The position numbers were made by a program, and so were the translations under genes. From NCBI GenBank assembly GCA_964016875.1, contig OZ024737.1:33977683-34041682 (forward strand): a stretch of 64,000 nucleotides of DNA, read 5' to 3'. Positions 60,596-64,000 of the stretch are shown piece by piece. The stretch's first letter is position 1; the number at the start of each line of letters is the position of its first letter. The notes under the pieces were generated by a model. The model was given only the letters and a program-made list of their open reading frames with translations, searched no databases and had not been told where the DNA came from. This stretch comes from Fallopia convolvulus (taxonomy: Eukaryota > Streptophyta > Magnoliopsida > Caryophyllales > Polygonaceae).

Positions 60596-61055
60596 TGTAA
60601 GGCCCCAAGCCTTTAGAAGCGCTATCCCATGCCAATCTGAGGACTTCCCAAGAGGTCACCTCACTTGAACCCAGAAAAGGAAGAGCTCTTATTGACATGG
60701 GTAGCACCTCAATTCCTTATAAATTAATCGGGGTGTTACAATCTCCCCCACTTAAACACTTGACGACCTCGTCAAGGCCCAAGGACCGCCCTCCGAGTCG
60801 AGTGACCGCCCACCGGGCCAAGCCAACTCGTAACCCCAGAGTCGGCTCTGATACCATTTGTAAGGCCCCAAGCCTTTAGAAGCGCTATACCATGCCAATC
60901 CGAGGACTTCCCAGGAGGTCACCCATCTTGGTACTACTCTCGCCCCTGCACGCTTAACTTCTGAGTTCTTTGTTCTCACTTGAACCCAGAAAAGGAAGAG
61001 CTCTTATTGACATAGGTAGCACCTCAATTCTTTATAGATTAATCGGGGTGTTACA
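60596..61055 (-). mobile_element. Complete Cassandra TRIM retrotransposon
   Basis: A 460-bp non-coding element on the minus strand, flanked by perfect 5-bp target duplications CTAAC (60591-60595, 61056-61060). The 5' LTR is 60859-61055 (197 bp, TGTAACACCCCG...TTACA). The primer site TGGTATCAGAGC is at 60856-60845, two bases after the LTR. The internal region is about 118 bp. The polypurine tract GTGGGGGAGAT abuts the 3' LTR (60596-60740, 145 bp). The 5' LTR carries a 5S rRNA-like segment, the hallmark of Cassandra. Being non-coding, it depends on proteins from other retrotransposons. Confidence 0.95.
60901..60968 (-). repeat. 5S rRNA-derived segment in the Cassandra 5' LTR
   Basis: The minus strand reads GAACTCAGAAGTTAAGCG, then GGGCGAGAGTAGTACC and GATGGGTGACCTCCTGGGAA, closely matching the 3' two-thirds of plant 5S rRNA including its internal Pol III control region. 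It is not a full 5S gene: the first third is missing and there is no T-run terminator in position. Confidence 0.85.
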
Positions 61056-61116
61056 CTAACTTCAAAAAGTTTTAAAAAAGGTTACAAATGTAGCAAGTAA
61101 ACACCAAACAAAAGAT

Positions 61117-63257
61117 CTAAAAACAATTATGCCATATCAAACAACAACAGAAACTAGAAGAACAAGGTAGAGGATAGAAAACTAGGATTTCGCCCCCTAA
61201 GGATATTGAATCTTCAAGCAAAAGCTTCAAGGAGAATCGCGATGTCCGATCTCTTTGAGCCTGGATCTTAAGTCTATATAGTTTACATTGCATCTGATCA
61301 GATTGAAATTGCTTAATTTTGGTAGAAAATTGAGTTTCAATCATCTTTTGAAAGAGTTGGAAGTAAGACAAAACCTGGGGTTTTTGGGAGAGAAAATAAA
61401 TCCATACAAACTTAGTGCAATCATCCACAAAAATGAGAAAATAAGAATTATTATTAAATGAAGAAATCAGGGCAAGACCCAATACATCAGAGTATATTAA
61501 TTCAAAGAGAGACGAACTAGAAACATTACTACTAGGGAGGGAAAGTCGGTGACTTTTCCCAAGTTGACAAGACTCACAAACTGATTTTAATTTATGCAAA
61601 GACCCGGGTAATTGAAACCCCTAGACACTAGACGACGAAAGATAGACTCATGAGGGTGACCAAAGTGCTCATGCCAAGTTTGAAGAGTGGTCGTTTCACC
61701 AAGGTAGGCGTGTAGAGATAGAGTGGTAGGCGTGGAGGGTGTCAAGTGGTAGAGCCCATTCTCAACGATTCCTTTGAGGATTTTGTACCCCTGTTTATCA
61801 TTCACAAGGCAACAAGTAGGATAAAAATTCATATAAGCATCATTATCTTTTGTTAATTGAGAAACACTAATGGATTTTTCTTAATTTGATGAGCAAAAAG
61901 GATATTATGTAATTGAACAGGTATTATTTTGGATAGAGGGGTAATGCAATTTTGCCCAAATGTGTAATAGGAAGAGACATATCGTTGCCTACTTGTAAAC
62001 CATTAGTATAATTAAAATACACAAAAAGATTACCAAAATCAGAGGTAACATCAGCGTTTGCATCCATGTCAAAACACCAATTTGGATCCACAAGATAGAT
62101 GGTGAGTAGCCCATCTGGTATGCTTGACGAGGCTGTTGAGAGGTCGGGTATTAGTATTGTTGTGGTGGGGCTTGCTGCCCCCTTATCCCTAAAATCATGA
62201 AGGACTAAAGAGTCTGTCTATACAAATAATCATCAATCCCACCATTGGTTGACCGAGAAGAATCACCTTGACCTCTCCACCGCGGCCGCCTCGACCCCCT
62301 CTATATATTGTTATAATTAGGGTTTGTAGAAGTTATGTCCTTACCAACAATTAATTGTTTCATGTCCATGTCTTGAGCAGATTTAACATGAAGTGGGAGA
62401 AGAAGAAGACATCAGAGGAGGACAAGCGGAGGACGAGCGGCTCCGACCCTCGCGATTTGCGACGTTGGCGGAGAGCAACACATCCGATGCCCGTTGAAAA
62501 GAAGTCAGAATCCGTTCTTCCTCACACAATAATAGCCCAAGGAGTTCATTAGAGAAAGTTCGATACTTTTGCATATTGTATGTCGTCAAGAATGTTGAAT
62601 AAGAAGAATCCAACCCGTTTAGAATGCATTCGACAAAATCAGTCCAGAATAGTATAAGCACATCCGGCTAGGGCATCTGAGAAACTACGCTTCTTCTCGA
62701 CATACTCAAGAATAGATGCATTTCCTTTAGTCAAATTTTGCATTTGTTGCTTAAGATACATAGAATGAGCCCTAGTTTGGGCAAAAAACATACGGAAAAG
62801 AATAACACATGCCTGAGCACGAGTGATATGTTCAAGTAAAGGAGTAGATAGGGTGGACCTAATCCACATAAGAATAAATTTGTCTCTCTTTTTCCACTCG
62901 ACGAAATCTGGATTCGGTGGAGGGGGTGTTGAAGATCTCGTTGCCGTAGGAAGAGTAGACAGCGGTGCACTGCTGGCCAAGAGGAAGTGGTCGATATCAT
63001 AGGCCTTAAGTGCGGATTTGACGGTATGGCACCATAAGGTGTAATTGGTGCGCTCAAGTTTCACATTCAACGTCGGAAAGGTGAATGTCGTGGTTGTGGT
63101 GCTGGAGGCAACAACCAGAAGAGTTCCAACGTTGGTTTTGCTGGATTGTGAGTTATCAAGCATGGTGGTTTTCGATGTATCATTATTCATCGCCCATTGT
63201 AAAGAATAATTATGGTTTCGAAAAATTCAAGGATCGTAAGATGCTTTGGATACCATA
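61117..63257 (-). pseudogene. Ty1/copia gag-protease-integrase remnant
   Basis: Gag starts with ATG at 63190 (MNNDTSKTTM...). It has LERTNYTLWCHTVKSALKAY, typical of the copia gag domain, and continues after a frameshift at 62383-62661 (GLDSSYSTF...LLCEEERI). An RGG-like stretch lies near 62290. A protease-like segment (WCFDMDANADVTSDFGN) lies near 62060. The integrase zinc finger is at 61587-61832 (TWHEHFGHPHESIFRRLVSRG) with CESCQLGKSHRL at 61550. The integrase core follows (IYSDVLGLALIS...YFLIFVDDCTKFVWIYFL). RT and RNase H are absent; the element is truncated near 61117. The aspartic protease DSG is lost and stops occur throughout. Confidence 0.8.
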
Positions 63258-63418
63258 TGAACGAAAGATATTTGTGTGAATGACTTAATGTAATCTTGCA
63301 TTCAACTGATTTACCCAAAGGATTTATATATAAAAAGTGCTTAGAGTCTACGAGATCTTATCAACCTTGGAGCCCAAGATTTATCTAAATAAGAGAAAAT
63401 ATCTTATAAAATAATACA
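63258..63418 (-). mobile_element. 5' LTR of the copia remnant
   Basis: On the minus strand it runs from about TGTATTATTTTATAAG to TTCGTTCA, followed after TA by TGGTATCCAAAGC, a degenerate initiator-tRNA primer site. It resembles the short LTR at 12932-13071. The start is approximate. Confidence 0.5.
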
Positions 63419-63628
63419 ATATTTTTTATATCCTAATACTTTGCTATACCATTTCTTGACTTCTTGTCATAGAGTTTAAACATGATTTAACAAACCATAA
63501 CAGTGGTAAGACTTAGAGGTACATTCATTCATTAGCATAAAATTAAACATGAGAACAAATTTCTTTAGCCTGTATGTCATTAAAAAATTTGAGTTTGATT
63601 CTATCCTAACATAATAAAATATAGTACT

Positions 63629-64000
63629 TGTAGGATCGTTGTTAGTCAAGACAATCGGGAACTGTTCCAGTGACAGTTCCCTTACGCAGCGGAATAATAT
63701 AGAACAAGACTAAACAGGAATTTAAGACAGGGACACAGTTCCTTATAGAGGAACCTCTTTAGCCAACTAGATAAAGAGTAAACCTCTACCTCCCTTGGAG
63801 GATTTTGAACACACACTATATTCTATTGATATATCTCAGGTTCCACAATACAAAGTCGAACTTCTCTATTGTTTGCAATCACACTCACAAACAATACTAA
63901 CGACTAAGACATAGTAGTTCCTAGATCTAAACACAAATGAATATAGAGAGTGAACCTTACACGTTCCTGTGTAGTTCCCTTTAGCACATGAACCACCTTC
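63629..64000 (-). mobile_element. Partial LTR, GTTCCC-rich family (runs off the window)
   Basis: On the minus strand it ends in ACGATCCTACA. It contains AATCCTCCAAGGGAGGTAGA, TTGGCTAAAGAGGTTCCTCT and TATTCCGCTGCGTAAGGGAAC, parallel to the 3' half of the LTR at 57711-58676. The remainder lies beyond base 64000. Confidence 0.6.

Noticed and set aside
60893..60985. A genuine 5S rRNA gene
   Set aside because: Only part of 5S is present, it lies inside a Cassandra LTR, and no terminator follows.

Overview
The window comes from a plant nuclear genome, most likely a eudicot. The evidence is an AT-rich background, long GT-AG introns, plant gene families (a RAP2.4-type AP2/ERF factor, a class IV chitinase, a plant ERGIC3/Erv46 protein) and plant mobile elements (Cassandra, copia, gypsy, RTE LINEs, MITEs, a Mutator-like element). 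I cannot name the species. Only three host genes are supported in 64 kb; nearly everything else recognisable is mobile-element debris, much of it nested.

Layout. 1-1740: 3' end of a gypsy element and its LTR. 3.3-8.5 kb: an LTR and the decayed pol/gag of a second gypsy element on the minus strand, split by a solo LTR with a perfect 5-bp target duplication and carrying an internal inversion. 9.07-10 kb: copia RNase H with a hAT-type MITE. 12.5-13.1 kb: a large hairpin element and an inverted LTR/primer-binding-site structure. 15.1-16.9 kb: ERF gene with two facing ABRE/G-box motifs. 17.8-27.9 kb: AT-rich sequence with minisatellite, MITEs, LTR fragments, a 1.36-kb composite foldback and a LINE tail. 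28.7-36.5 kb: a complete 13-exon ERGIC3-like gene on the minus strand (386 aa). 37.5-38.6 kb: a Mutator-like element with ~140-bp inverted ends and a 9-bp target duplication. 41.0-43.2 kb: a two-exon class IV chitinase (275 aa). 43.5-47.1 kb: a TRIM element and a copia element split by an LTR pair. 53.1-56.5 kb: two RTE LINEs. 57.7-64 kb: three LTRs of a related group, a complete Cassandra TRIM element and a copia element.

The three host genes have unrelated jobs (abiotic-stress transcription factor, ER-Golgi cargo protein, extracellular defence enzyme) and nothing suggests they act together. Many supplied open reading frames begin at non-ATG codons or lie inside LTRs; the gene models here were rebuilt by hand from splice sites and remembered family conservation, without any search.
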